Shown one piece after another: positions 16,352-23,833 of a stretch of DNA of 38,123 nt. The stretch is taken from contig CATKCE010000050.1 in NCBI GenBank assembly GCA_949744905.1, forward strand, positions 1 through 38,123. Direction: 5' to 3'. The number at the start of each line of letters is the position of its first letter. Positions within the stretch are counted from its first letter, which is position 1. A program made the translations under genes and the position numbers. The DNA is from an uncultured bacterium. Lineage in GTDB: Bacteria > Bacillota > Clostridia > Christensenellales > Pumilibacteraceae. Under the pieces are notes generated by a model. It ran no database searches. It was not told where the DNA came from and saw only the letters and a list, made by a program, of their open reading frames with translations.

Positions 16352-18349
16352 ATGAACAAGACCACGCAAAATCCTATCAATACGGCAAGAGTGCTTGCCG
16401 CCGAAGCTATTCAAAAAGCCAACAGCGGCCACCCCGGGCTTCCGCTCGGCGCGGCTCCCATGGCGTATACGCTTTTTACGCGCCATATGAACCATTGCCC
16501 CAAAAATCCGTCGTTTGTAAACCGCGACCGCTTTATTTTAAGCGCGGGGCACGGCTCGGCTCTTTTGTACAGCATGTTGCATTTGCTGGGTTACGGCTTG
16601 ACCAAAGAGGACCTCATGAGCTTCCGTTCGCTCGGAAGCCGCACTCCGGGTCATCCCGAATACGGTCGCACTCCCGGAGTGGAGACTTCCACAGGACCTC
16701 TCGGGCAGGGAATGGCTAACGCGGTGGGATTCGCTCTTGCCGAAAGCATGCTTGCGGCGCGTTTCAATAAAGACGGCTTGGAGCTTGTAGACCATTACAC
16801 GTTCGCGCTGTGCGGCGACGGCTGTATGGAAGAGGGTATCGAGTACGAAGCCGCTTCGCTTGCCGGAACATGGGGACTCGGAAAACTTATCGTTCTTTAC
16901 GACAGCAACGATATATCCATCGAGGGCGATATAAGTATCGCGTTCCGCGACGACGTTGCGCGTCGCCACGAGGCGCAGGGCTGGCAGGTCCTTACCGTTT
17001 CGGACGGCGAAGATATCGACGCGATAGACGCCGCGATAACTCTTGCCAAGTCGGATAAAAAGCGCCCCAGTCTTATAGTTGTGAAAACCACTATCGGTTA
17101 CGGGTCGTCCAAAGCGGGAAGCGCTGATTGCCACGGCTCGCCGCTAGGCGCTGAAGTGCTTAAAGAGACCAAGAAGAATCTCGGCTGTTCCGCAAAGCCG
17201 TTTGAAGTCCCCGCCGACGTAGCCAAACATTACGCCGAAATTGTCGACGGACTGAATAAAAACGAAGCCGAATGGAACAAAGTCGCAAAAGCATATAAAG
17301 CTGCTTATCCCGACGATTACGAACAGTTCAACAAATTCATGCGCGGAAAGGCGCCTTCGGAAGAAGAACTTGCGGAATTGTATACTCTGTTTGCCAATAA
17401 AGCGGACGCCACGCGCAACAGTTCGGGCGTGATACTCAATAAACTCGCCGGAATGATGCCCAATCTTGTGGGCGGCAGCGCGGACCTTGCGCCCAGCAAT
17501 AAAACATATCTCAAAAATCTCGGAGATTACGGCGCAGAGAACAGGGAGGGGCGGAATCTGCACTTCGGCATACGCGAGCACGCTATGGCGGCTATATGCA
17601 ACGGACTCACTCTGCACGGCGGGTTTAACGGCTTTTGCGGCACGTTCTTCGTATTTTCCGATTACATGAAAAGCGCGATGCGCATGTCGGCTCTCATGGA
17701 GCTGAATATGATATATGTGCTTACGCACGACAGCATAGGAGTGGGGGAAGACGGTCCCACCCATCAGCCGATAGAACAGCTTGCGGGGCTTCGCACTATA
17801 CCCGGTCTTAAAGTATTCCGTCCCGCGGACGGCAGAGAGACCGCGGCGGCGTACGTCAGCGCGATAACCGGCAAGGGGCCCTCTTGCATAGTTTGTTCGC
17901 GCCAGGACCTGCCGCAGGTAAAGGGTAGCGGCGAGGACGCTTTGTTCGGAGGATATATAGTGAGCGACAGCGTTTCCGAAATGCCCGAACTCATTATCAT
18001 GGCAAGCGGAAGCGAGCTTGACCTTGCTTTGAAGGCAAAGACCGCGCTGGGCAACGAGAACGTCCGCGTAGTGAGCATGCCGTGCATGGAGTTATTTGAA
18101 AAACAGACGCAAAAGTACCGCGACTCGGTGCTTCCGCCCAAGTGCCGCGCCCGCGTTGCCGTAGAGGCGGCTTGCAGCGCGCCCTGGGGCAAGTATGTGG
18201 GACTTGACGGAGGATATGTGTGCATGGATACCTTCGGGTCAAGCGCGCCTGCCGAAAAGCTGTTCGAGATATACGGATTCACCGCGGAGAACGTTGCGGC
18301 TGTCGCCAAAAAGACGCTGTCGCGCGCAAAAAAGATATCGGTGGAATAA
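16352..18349 (+). CDS. tkt: Transketolase
   Basis: A 665-residue, full-length thiamine-diphosphate enzyme moving two-carbon units between sugar phosphates. The N-terminal domain has the active-site His in NSGHPGLPLG, STGPLGQGMANAVG, and the cofactor motif GDGCMEEGIEYEA with the matching Asn in YDSNDISIEGD. The middle domain has GIREHAMAAICNG with the catalytic Glu, and DSIGVGEDGPTHQPIEQL. The C-terminal domain completes the fold. It is a single chain, unlike the split transketolases of some anaerobes. It supplies erythrose-4-phosphate, a precursor of the aromatic pathway encoded just upstream. AAAGGAG lies eight bases before the ATG. The stop overlaps the next gene as TAATG. Confidence 0.97.
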   Translation: MNKTTQNPINTARVLAAEAIQKANSGHPGLPLGAAPMAYTLFTRHMNHCPKNPSFVNRDRFILSAGHGSALLYSMLHLLGYGLTKEDLMSFRSLGSRTPGHPEYGRTPGVETSTGPLGQGMANAVGFALAESMLAARFNKDGLELVDHYTFALCGDGCMEEGIEYEAASLAGTWGLGKLIVLYDSNDISIEGDISIAFRDDVARRHEAQGWQVLTVSDGEDIDAIDAAITLAKSDKKRPSLIVVKTTIGYGSSKAGSADCHGSPLGAEVLKETKKNLGCSAKPFEVPADVAKHYAEIVDGLNKNEAEWNKVAKAYKAAYPDDYEQFNKFMRGKAPSEEELAELYTLFANKADATRNSSGVILNKLAGMMPNLVGGSADLAPSNKTYLKNLGDYGAENREGRNLHFGIREHAMAAICNGLTLHGGFNGFCGTFFVFSDYMKSAMRMSALMELNMIYVLTHDSIGVGEDGPTHQPIEQLAGLRTIPGLKVFRPADGRETAAAYVSAITGKGPSCIVCSRQDLPQVKGSGEDALFGGYIVSDSVSEMPELIIMASGSELDLALKAKTALGNENVRVVSMPCMELFEKQTQKYRDSVLPPKCRARVAVEAACSAPWGKYVGLDGGYVCMDTFGSSAPAEKLFEIYGFTAENVAAVAKKTLSRAKKISVE

Positions 18350-18927
18350 TGGGCGACAAATTCTTTTCGCTCATGGGACGGCTCCGCTACATAGACCGTT
18401 GGAGCCTTATGCGCAATACGCGTAAGGAAAACGTGGCCGAGCACACTTATATCACCGCTATGGTTGCGCACGCCTTGTGCGTCATAAAAAACGAGTTTTA
18501 CGGCGGAAAACTTAATGCCGACTACGCGGCGACGCTTGCTTTGTACCACGAGGCGGCGGAAGTTTTTACCGGCGATCTTCCAACTCCGGTAAAATACCAC
18601 AGCGACGAAATACGTTCGGCGTATAAATCCATAGAACATAAAGCCGAAAAAAAACTGCTTGACTTTTTGCCGGAGAAGTTGCGTAAATATTACGCCTCCG
18701 CGGTTTCGCAGGACAAGGCGTCTCCAGAGTATGCTTACGTGAAGTATGCCGATAAGATAGCCGCTCTAATAAAATGCAAAGAAGAACTTGCGGCGGGCAA
18801 CGCCGAATTCAAGGCGGCGGAGGCGAGCGCCGAGAACGCTTTGCGAAAGTTGAAAGTCGACGCGGTGGACTATTTTCTCGATAATTTTCTCGACTCTTTC
18901 GGACTTAGTCTTGACGATTCGCTTTAA
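18349..18927 (+). CDS. yfbR: YfbR-like HD-domain 5'-deoxynucleotidase
   Basis: A 192-residue HD-domain protein closely resembling E. coli YfbR, which removes phosphate from deoxynucleoside 5'-monophosphates. Matching blocks include RWSLMRNTRKENVAEHT, YHEAAEVFTGDLPTPVKY, LVKYADKIAALIKCKEELAAG-like and a C-terminal LDNFLDSFGLSLDD. Residues matching the YfbR site are Arg17, Trp18, His32, His67, Glu71, Asp76 and Asp135. The metal-binding Asp of the HD pair is replaced by Glu68, so the motif reads HE. I start at ATG 18349, which overlaps the transketolase stop by one base; the frame stays open further upstream, but only inside transketolase. It suggests nucleotide salvage coupled to pentose metabolism. 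Confidence 0.9.
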   Translation: MGDKFFSLMGRLRYIDRWSLMRNTRKENVAEHTYITAMVAHALCVIKNEFYGGKLNADYAATLALYHEAAEVFTGDLPTPVKYHSDEIRSAYKSIEHKAEKKLLDFLPEKLRKYYASAVSQDKASPEYAYVKYADKIAALIKCKEELAAGNAEFKAAEASAENALRKLKVDAVDYFLDNFLDSFGLSLDDSL

Positions 18928-18946
18928 CCGCTTTTGATGACGGAAT

Positions 18947-18979
18947 AAAAACGGCGTTACATCTTGTAACGCCGTTTTT
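18947..18979. terminator. Bidirectional intrinsic terminator
   Basis: A perfect 14-bp stem (AAAAACGGCGTTAC with GTAACGCCGTTTTT) around a 5-base ATCTT loop, with T runs on both strands. It lies between the convergent yfbR-like gene and the GNAT gene and can end both operons. Confidence 0.95.
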
Positions 18980-18988
18980 GCGTATCGA

Positions 18989-19495
18989 CTATTCTTTGAA
19001 TGCCGGAGCGATATCGAATTCTTTGCCGGAAAGTTCTTTTACGAACAGGGCGCGTATATAGCCTTTTTCATCCGACGTGGAGTGCACGTAAAACTGTTTG
19101 CCGTAATAGTAACGCGCGAGTTTATAGTACTTTGCGTTTGTGTGCAGGGCTATCGCGTCAAAACCTTTTTCCGAGCAGTGGTCTATGGCTTTTTGTAAAA
19201 GTTTACTGCCCACTCCCGCGTTGCGTATCGTCGGGTCCACGCCGAAGCGGTAAAGATACGCGAGCTTGCCGCTTATGCTCTTGATTCGCAGACTGCCCAA
19301 AAACGTTCCGTTTTCGTCCTCGGCTATCAGCACGTAATGTTCGGCAATGTCGCGCAGTACAGCCGATTCGGGTTCTTCGAGGGCTTTTACATGGCTGTCG
19401 GGACCAAGTTCGTCGGCATACAGCTTGAATGCTTTATGCGTAACGTCGTTTATTTTTATCGCGTCCGACGGCAGCGCCGTTCTGAATTTTATCAT
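18989..19495 (-). CDS. GNAT-family N-acetyltransferase, last gene of the arg operon
   Basis: A 168-residue single-domain acetyltransferase using acetyl-CoA. The fold is seen from an N-terminal FRTALPSDAIKIND, the beta4 strand YLYRFGVDP, and the pyrophosphate-binding motif RNAGVGSKLL (the RxxGxG/A type), then a C-terminal YYKLARYYYGKQFYV segment typical of motif B. The acceptor substrate is not readable from sequence. It starts six bases after the argF stop and shares the terminator at 18947, so it is almost surely transcribed with argCBDF. Because no argJ or argA is in this operon, it is a candidate for the N-acetylglutamate-forming enzyme, but this is an inference; ribosomal or antibiotic acetylation are equally compatible with the fold. 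Confidence 0.85.
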   Translation of the reverse strand: MIKFRTALPSDAIKINDVTHKAFKLYADELGPDSHVKALEEPESAVLRDIAEHYVLIAEDENGTFLGSLRIKSISGKLAYLYRFGVDPTIRNAGVGSKLLQKAIDHCSEKGFDAIALHTNAKYYKLARYYYGKQFYVHSTSDEKGYIRALFVKELSGKEFDIAPAFKE

Positions 19496-19501
19496 ATCGG
19501 T

Positions 19502-20452
19502 CTATTTCTTGTTTTTCATCAAAAGATACATTACGGCCTTTTGGGCATGCAAACGGTTTTCCGCTTCTTCAAACACTATGCTCTGCGCTCCGTCTATGAC
19601 GCCCTCCGTGACTTCTTCGCCGCGGTGAGCGGGCAGGCAGTGCATGAATACGGCGTTTTTGGACGCTTTAGCCATTAGCGCTTCGTTGACCTGGTAGGGC
19701 ATGAGCGATTTGATTTTACTTTCGGACTTTTCCTGTCCCATAGAGAAAAACACGTCCGTATATATCACGTCGCAGTCGCGCGCTGCTTCGTCCGCATCGT
19801 CGGTAACGGATACGTTTCCGCAACTTTCGGCGATCTTTACGATTTCGGGGTCGGGAGTATAGCCCTCGGGCGAACAGCATGCCCCTTTCATTCCGACTTT
19901 CGCGCCGCCTATCATAAGCGAATGAGCCATATTGTTGCCGTCGCCGAAGTACGCCATTTTAAGACCTTCCAGCTTTCCGAAATGTTCGTATATCGTTAAA
20001 AGGTCGGCGAGCACCTGGCAAGGGTGGTAATCGTCGGTAAGTCCGTTTATTACGGGGCAGGCGCTGTATTTTGCAAGTTCTTCCACGTCGGACTGTAAAA
20101 ACGTGCGTATCATTATTCCGTCTATGCCGTAGCGGTTAAGCACCAACGCGGTATCGCGCACGGTTTCGCCGCGCCCCAGTTGTATGTCTCCCTGTTGCAG
20201 CACGAGAGCCGAGCCGCCCAGCTGTTTTATGCCTTGTTCGAAGGATACGCGGGTGCGCGTGCTGGACTTAGAGAATATCATGGCAAGCGTCTTGCCTTTG
20301 AGATATTCGTGCTTTTTGCCCGCGCGCTGTTTTTGTTTCAACATTACGGCGGTGTGGAGTATTTCGTAAATTTCTTCGGCGGTATAGTCGCGCAATGTCA
20401 GCATGTGCTTGTTGGTTATGCGGCCGGTGGGTTTGTAAGAACTTATGTCCAT
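19502..20452 (-). CDS. argF: Ornithine carbamoyltransferase
   Basis: A 316-residue enzyme forming citrulline from ornithine and carbamoyl phosphate. The carbamoyl-phosphate site is SKSSTRTRVSFE, followed by RTF, HPCQVLADLLTIYEHFG and GDGNNMAHS. The ornithine site is TDVFFSMGQE (the D-x-x-x-SMG loop that separates this enzyme from aspartate carbamoyltransferase), and the end has HCLPAHRGEEV and ENRLHAQKA. Length is typical. AAGGAAG precedes the ATG. It follows argD after 30 bases. The anabolic role is supported by the biosynthetic operon and the absence of arginine deiminase or carbamate kinase genes. Confidence 0.96.
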   Translation of the reverse strand: MDISSYKPTGRITNKHMLTLRDYTAEEIYEILHTAVMLKQKQRAGKKHEYLKGKTLAMIFSKSSTRTRVSFEQGIKQLGGSALVLQQGDIQLGRGETVRDTALVLNRYGIDGIMIRTFLQSDVEELAKYSACPVINGLTDDYHPCQVLADLLTIYEHFGKLEGLKMAYFGDGNNMAHSLMIGGAKVGMKGACCSPEGYTPDPEIVKIAESCGNVSVTDDADEAARDCDVIYTDVFFSMGQEKSESKIKSLMPYQVNEALMAKASKNAVFMHCLPAHRGEEVTEGVIDGAQSIVFEEAENRLHAQKAVMYLLMKNKK

Positions 20453-20482
20453 TTTATCTTCCTTTATATGATTGAGTTTTAT

Positions 20483-21676
20483 TTATACGTTTGTATTGGC
20501 GAACAATGCCATCAGTTTTTCGCATGCCTCGTCTATCTCGCGCGTGCTTATTGTGTAAGCGGGTGCGAAGCGCAAAGTGTTGTTTCCCGCCGTAAGAATT
20601 ATAACGCCGTTTGCCGCCATTTTGCCCGCGACCTCGGAATTATTGAGCTTGTCGGTAAGATTCACGCCCAAAAGCAGTCCTTTGCCGCGCACGTCGCGTA
20701 CAAAGTTGAACTTTTTCAGTTTGCTGAGTTTTCCCGTTAAATATTCGCCTTTCGCCGCCGCTTCTTCGAGCAGTCCGTTTTTAAGACGGCGCACAACGAC
20801 GTTAGCCGCGGCGCAGGCAAGGGGATTGCCGCCGAAAGTCGTCCCGTGATCGCCGGGCGCAAACGCCGTCGCCGCTTCGCCGCGCGCAAGCACGGCGCCT
20901 ATCGGAACTCCGCCGCCCAGTCCTTTGGCAAGAGTAATTATGTCGGGTTGTATTCCGTAATGCTCGAATGCGAACATTTTTCCCGTGCGTCCCATGCCTG
21001 TCTGCACTTCGTCCACCGCGAAAAGTATGCCGCGGCTCTTTGCCAGCGCGTAAGCGTTTACGATATAATCGTAATCGGCCGGCAGTACGCCGCCTTCGCC
21101 TTGAATCATTTCCAGTATTATTGCCGCCGTATCGTCGTCCGCAGCTTCTCGCAGGGCGTTTAAGTCGTTATACGGAACATGCGTAAAGCCGTCGGGCAAC
21201 GGAGCGAAAGAGCGGGAATATTTGTCCTGTCCGGTCGCCGTCACCGTGGCGAGCGTTCTTCCGTGGAAAGAACCGTTTGCCGTGATTATTTTCGGCCGTT
21301 TTTCGCCGCGGTTGTAAAAGTGCTTTCTTATCAGCTTTATCGCGCCTTCGTTTGCTTCCGCGCCGCTGTTGCACAAAAACATACGGTCGAAGATCGTGCC
21401 GTCCAGTAGATTCTCGCAAAGCTCCGCTTGCGGTTCGTTGTAGTATAAGTTGGATACGTGTATAAGTTTGTGCGCCTGCGCGCATATCGCCTCGGTAAGT
21501 TCGGGGTCGTCGTGCCCGAGGCAGTTTACCGCTATGCCTCCTCCGAGGTCGATATATTCGTTTCCCGCGGTATCGTAAAGTTTGCATCCCTTACCGTGGG
21601 TAAAACATATATTCTGGCGCGAAAACGTTTTCATGTAGCGTTTTGCGTCTATTTCTTTTATTTCCTTAAAATCCAT
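20483..21676 (-). CDS. argD: Acetylornithine aminotransferase
   Basis: A 397-residue class III PLP aminotransferase producing N-acetylornithine from the semialdehyde. Motifs: LGGGIAVNCLGHDDPE near the N-terminus, FLCNSGAEANEGAIKL (cofactor phosphate), GSFHGRT, the PLP-Asp segment FAVDEVQTGMGRTG, and ITLAKGLGGGVPIGAVLA with the Schiff-base Lys. Close relatives such as ornithine or succinylornithine aminotransferase share these features; the arg operon decides the call. AAGGAAAT lies before the ATG, 30 bases after the argB stop. Confidence 0.95.
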   Translation of the reverse strand: MDFKEIKEIDAKRYMKTFSRQNICFTHGKGCKLYDTAGNEYIDLGGGIAVNCLGHDDPELTEAICAQAHKLIHVSNLYYNEPQAELCENLLDGTIFDRMFLCNSGAEANEGAIKLIRKHFYNRGEKRPKIITANGSFHGRTLATVTATGQDKYSRSFAPLPDGFTHVPYNDLNALREAADDDTAAIILEMIQGEGGVLPADYDYIVNAYALAKSRGILFAVDEVQTGMGRTGKMFAFEHYGIQPDIITLAKGLGGGVPIGAVLARGEAATAFAPGDHGTTFGGNPLACAAANVVVRRLKNGLLEEAAAKGEYLTGKLSKLKKFNFVRDVRGKGLLLGVNLTDKLNNSEVAGKMAANGVIILTAGNNTLRFAPAYTISTREIDEACEKLMALFANTNV

Positions 21677-21706
21677 TTTATTTCCTTATTGCGTTTTTGC
21701 GCGTGT

Positions 21707-22585
21707 TCAGTCGGGTACCACCATTGTGCCCACTCCGGAATCGGTGAAAAGTTCCAACAGAATGGAGTGGGGAACGGTGCCGTTAAGTATGAGAACGTTT
21801 TGCATGCCGCGCTCGATCGCGTCTATGCAGGAAAGCGCTTTCGGCGCCATGCCACCGTGTATGCGACCGTCCGCTATCATGGCTTTGAGAGCCGAAACGT
21901 TTATCTCGGGAATAAGCGACGCCGGGTCGTTTTCATCGCCGCGTATGCCGTCGATGTCTGTAAGATAAAAAAGTTTTTCGGCATGCAGAGAGCCGCCGAT
22001 CGCGCCCGCCGCGGTATCCGCGTTTACATTGTATGCGAGCCCGTCTTTGTCTACGCCCACCGTGGCAATTACCGGAATGTAATCTTTTTTTATAAGAGTT
22101 TCAAGCACGTCGGTGTTTATTTTCGTTATCCTGCCGACATAACCGTAATCGGTTCCGCTTCCGTCGTCGAATTTTTCCACGCCTATCAAGCCGTCGTCCT
22201 GTCCGCACAGCCCTATAGCTTTTACGTTGAGCGTGCCCAGCGCGGCGGCGATGTTTTTATTAAGCCTACCGAGAGCCATCTGCACCGCTTCCATAGCGGC
22301 AAGATCTGTAACGCGCAAGCCGTTTTCGAATCTCGAAGGTATGTCCAGCCTTTTGAGAAGCGCGCTGATATCCGGACCTCCTCCGTGTACCAGCACCGGA
22401 TGTACTCCCACTATTTTCAACGTCGCGACGTCTTGCATTATGGTGCGTATCACGGCAGGGTCGTTCATGGCGTTGCCGCCGTATTTTATCACCATCGTTT
22501 TGCCTCGGTAGCGCGATATATACGGCAGAGCCTCGGTTATTATTTTTGCGCGTTCTATAAGTTCGTTTTGTTGATTTTCCGTCAT
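21707..22585 (-). CDS. argB: Acetylglutamate kinase
   Basis: A 292-residue amino-acid kinase that phosphorylates N-acetylglutamate. Motifs: VIKYGGNAM (catalytic Lys), LVHGGGPDI, GLCGQDDGLI, NVNADTAAGAIGG and LTDIDGI, and the C-terminal GGMAPKALSCIDAI. I start at MTENQQ (22585), which has AGAGG upstream and lies eight bases after the argC stop; the same frame is open up to 22780 but only inside argC. Length and the N-terminal helix before the kinase core resemble arginine-inhibited hexameric versions, so feedback by arginine is plausible but not shown. N-acetylglutamate must be supplied by an enzyme not recognisably encoded here, unless the GNAT gene does it. Confidence 0.96.
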   Translation of the reverse strand: MTENQQNELIERAKIITEALPYISRYRGKTMVIKYGGNAMNDPAVIRTIMQDVATLKIVGVHPVLVHGGGPDISALLKRLDIPSRFENGLRVTDLAAMEAVQMALGRLNKNIAAALGTLNVKAIGLCGQDDGLIGVEKFDDGSGTDYGYVGRITKINTDVLETLIKKDYIPVIATVGVDKDGLAYNVNADTAAGAIGGSLHAEKLFYLTDIDGIRGDENDPASLIPEINVSALKAMIADGRIHGGMAPKALSCIDAIERGMQNVLILNGTVPHSILLELFTDSGVGTMVVPD

Positions 22586-22593
22586 GTCGACCT

Positions 22594-23631
22594 CTATAAA
22601 TGCGTTCCTATTACCGGCAGACCGTCTGTTTCGGGTAAGCCGAACATTATATTGCAGTTTTGTACGGCTTGTCCCGATGCGCCTTTGAGAAGATTGTCGA
22701 TCGCCGAAACTATGATTATCCGTCCGTTTTTTGCGTCCAGTTTGTATCCGAACGCGCACACGTTGCTTTGTACCACCCATTTAAGTTCGGGAAGAACGCC
22801 TTCGCCCGTAGCTACGGCGAATTTTTCGTCTTTGTATAAAGAGTATGCCTTGTCGATATCGGAGGCGGTCGCGCCCGACGCGGTATTTGCGTAAACGGTG
22901 GCGAGTATGCCGCGTTTTACGGGAAGCAGGTGGGGAGTGAAACTTACCGAAATGCGTTCGTCTCCGAAAGTGAGTTTTTCTTCTATTTCGGTGGCGTGGC
23001 GGTGGGTAGTCACGCCGTACGCCTTGTAATTGCCGTCGGACTCGCAGAAGTTGTACGCTACGTCCGCTTTGCGCCCCGCGCCGGTGATACCGCTTGCGGC
23101 GTCTATTATTATTCCTTTATCCTGTATAACGCCGCTTTTGATAAGCGGATACAGCGGAAGTATCGAGCAGGTTGTATAGCATCCTGGATTTCCGATTACC
23201 GCCGCTTTTTTTATTTTGTCGCGGTTTATTTCGCACAGACCGTACACCGCCTCTTTGTTGAGGTCGGGACGGGGATGCGTAACTTTGTATGTGTTTTCGT
23301 ACAGACCGATATCAGTATAACGGAAATCGGCGGATAAATCAATTACTTTGACGCCTTTGTCGTAAAACTTTCCTCCTATTTCCGCGCTTGCGGCATGGGG
23401 CAGGGCGGTAAACACCACGTCGGCGTTTTTCGCGATCGTATCTACGTCGGGCTCGGTAAAAGTCATGTTTCCGTACGCAAATCCCAAAGCGGGATATAAG
23501 TCGCTTATTTTGGAACCGGCGTTTGAGCGCGAAGCCGCCGAAGTAAGCGTAAGACCGGGATGACCGTAAATAAGTTTCATCAGTTCAAAACCCGTGTAGC
23601 CGTTTGCGCCCACGATTGCCGCGCGTATCAT
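22594..23631 (-). CDS. argC: N-acetyl-gamma-glutamyl-phosphate reductase
   Basis: A 345-residue NADPH-dependent reductase for the third step of arginine synthesis. It begins with the nucleotide-binding IVGANGYTGFELM, continues with FTALPHAASAE, and has the catalytic Cys in IGNPGCYTT, then GITGAGRK and the late RHATEIEE and FTPHLLPVKRGI. I start at MIRAAIVGANGY (23631), which has GGAGG seven bases upstream; an earlier in-frame Met at 23673 lies inside the promoter. It is the first gene of argC-argB-argD-argF-GNAT. The usual clostridial neighbour argJ between argC and argB is missing. Confidence 0.96.
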   Translation of the reverse strand: MIRAAIVGANGYTGFELMKLIYGHPGLTLTSAASRSNAGSKISDLYPALGFAYGNMTFTEPDVDTIAKNADVVFTALPHAASAEIGGKFYDKGVKVIDLSADFRYTDIGLYENTYKVTHPRPDLNKEAVYGLCEINRDKIKKAAVIGNPGCYTTCSILPLYPLIKSGVIQDKGIIIDAASGITGAGRKADVAYNFCESDGNYKAYGVTTHRHATEIEEKLTFGDERISVSFTPHLLPVKRGILATVYANTASGATASDIDKAYSLYKDEKFAVATGEGVLPELKWVVQSNVCAFGYKLDAKNGRIIIVSAIDNLLKGASGQAVQNCNIMFGLPETDGLPVIGTHL

Positions 23632-23664
23632 GTCGAATTCCTCCGAATAATCGTATTCCACATA

Positions 23665-23693
23665 ATTATACATCTTTATGAATATTTATGCAA
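23665..23693 (-). promoter_or_regulatory. Promoter of the arg operon
   Basis: On the minus strand, TTGCAT (23693-23688), a 17-base spacer and a perfect TATAAT (23670-23665). The predicted start near 23658 leaves a leader of about 27 bases with GGAGG. The -35 and spacer are covered by the ArgR-type box at 23679-23692. Confidence 0.75.
23679..23692 (-). promoter_or_regulatory. ARG box (ArgR/AhrC operator) in the arg promoter
   Basis: The minus strand reads TGCATAAATATTCA, a dyad matching the known arginine-repressor half-sites (TGMAT-W4-ATKCA) and lying across the -35 and spacer. A weaker second box, TGTATAATTATGTG, begins about 20 bases further on, the usual two-turn spacing. This predicts repression of argCBDF-GNAT by arginine. 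The repressor gene is not in this window. Confidence 0.65.
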
Positions 23694-23775
23694 GCAATTA
23701 ACATATATTTAAGTAATTTTACCGTACGGAACGGCATAAAAGTAAAATAAGTTGATACTATCTGCGCGCTAAGAT

Positions 23776-23804
23776 TTGACGGCGGGCGTATAAGGTGATA
23801 TAAT
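23776..23804 (+). promoter_or_regulatory. Sigma-A-type promoter for the zinc-knuckle membrane protein
   Basis: TTGACG (23776-23781), a 17-base spacer and a perfect TATAAT (23799-23804) with an extended TG-A. It is divergent from the arg promoter; the two -10 boxes are about 130 bases apart. Confidence 0.85.
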
Positions 23805-23833
23805 AATGAAAAATTCGTAAAGGAGGTGCGGCT

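Noticed and set aside
18220-18348. Longer N-terminus for the YfbR-like protein
   Set aside because: The added 43 residues lie wholly inside transketolase and have no counterpart in YfbR, which aligns from the Met at 18349.
22586-22780. Longer N-terminus for acetylglutamate kinase
   Set aside because: It overlaps the conserved end of argC in another frame. The Met at 22585 has AGAGG and lies eight bases after the argC stop.
23645-23660. Second ArgR box GAATAATCGTATTC close to the argC ribosome site
   Set aside because: It is a clean dyad, but its half-sites are two bases too far apart for the ARG-box pattern.
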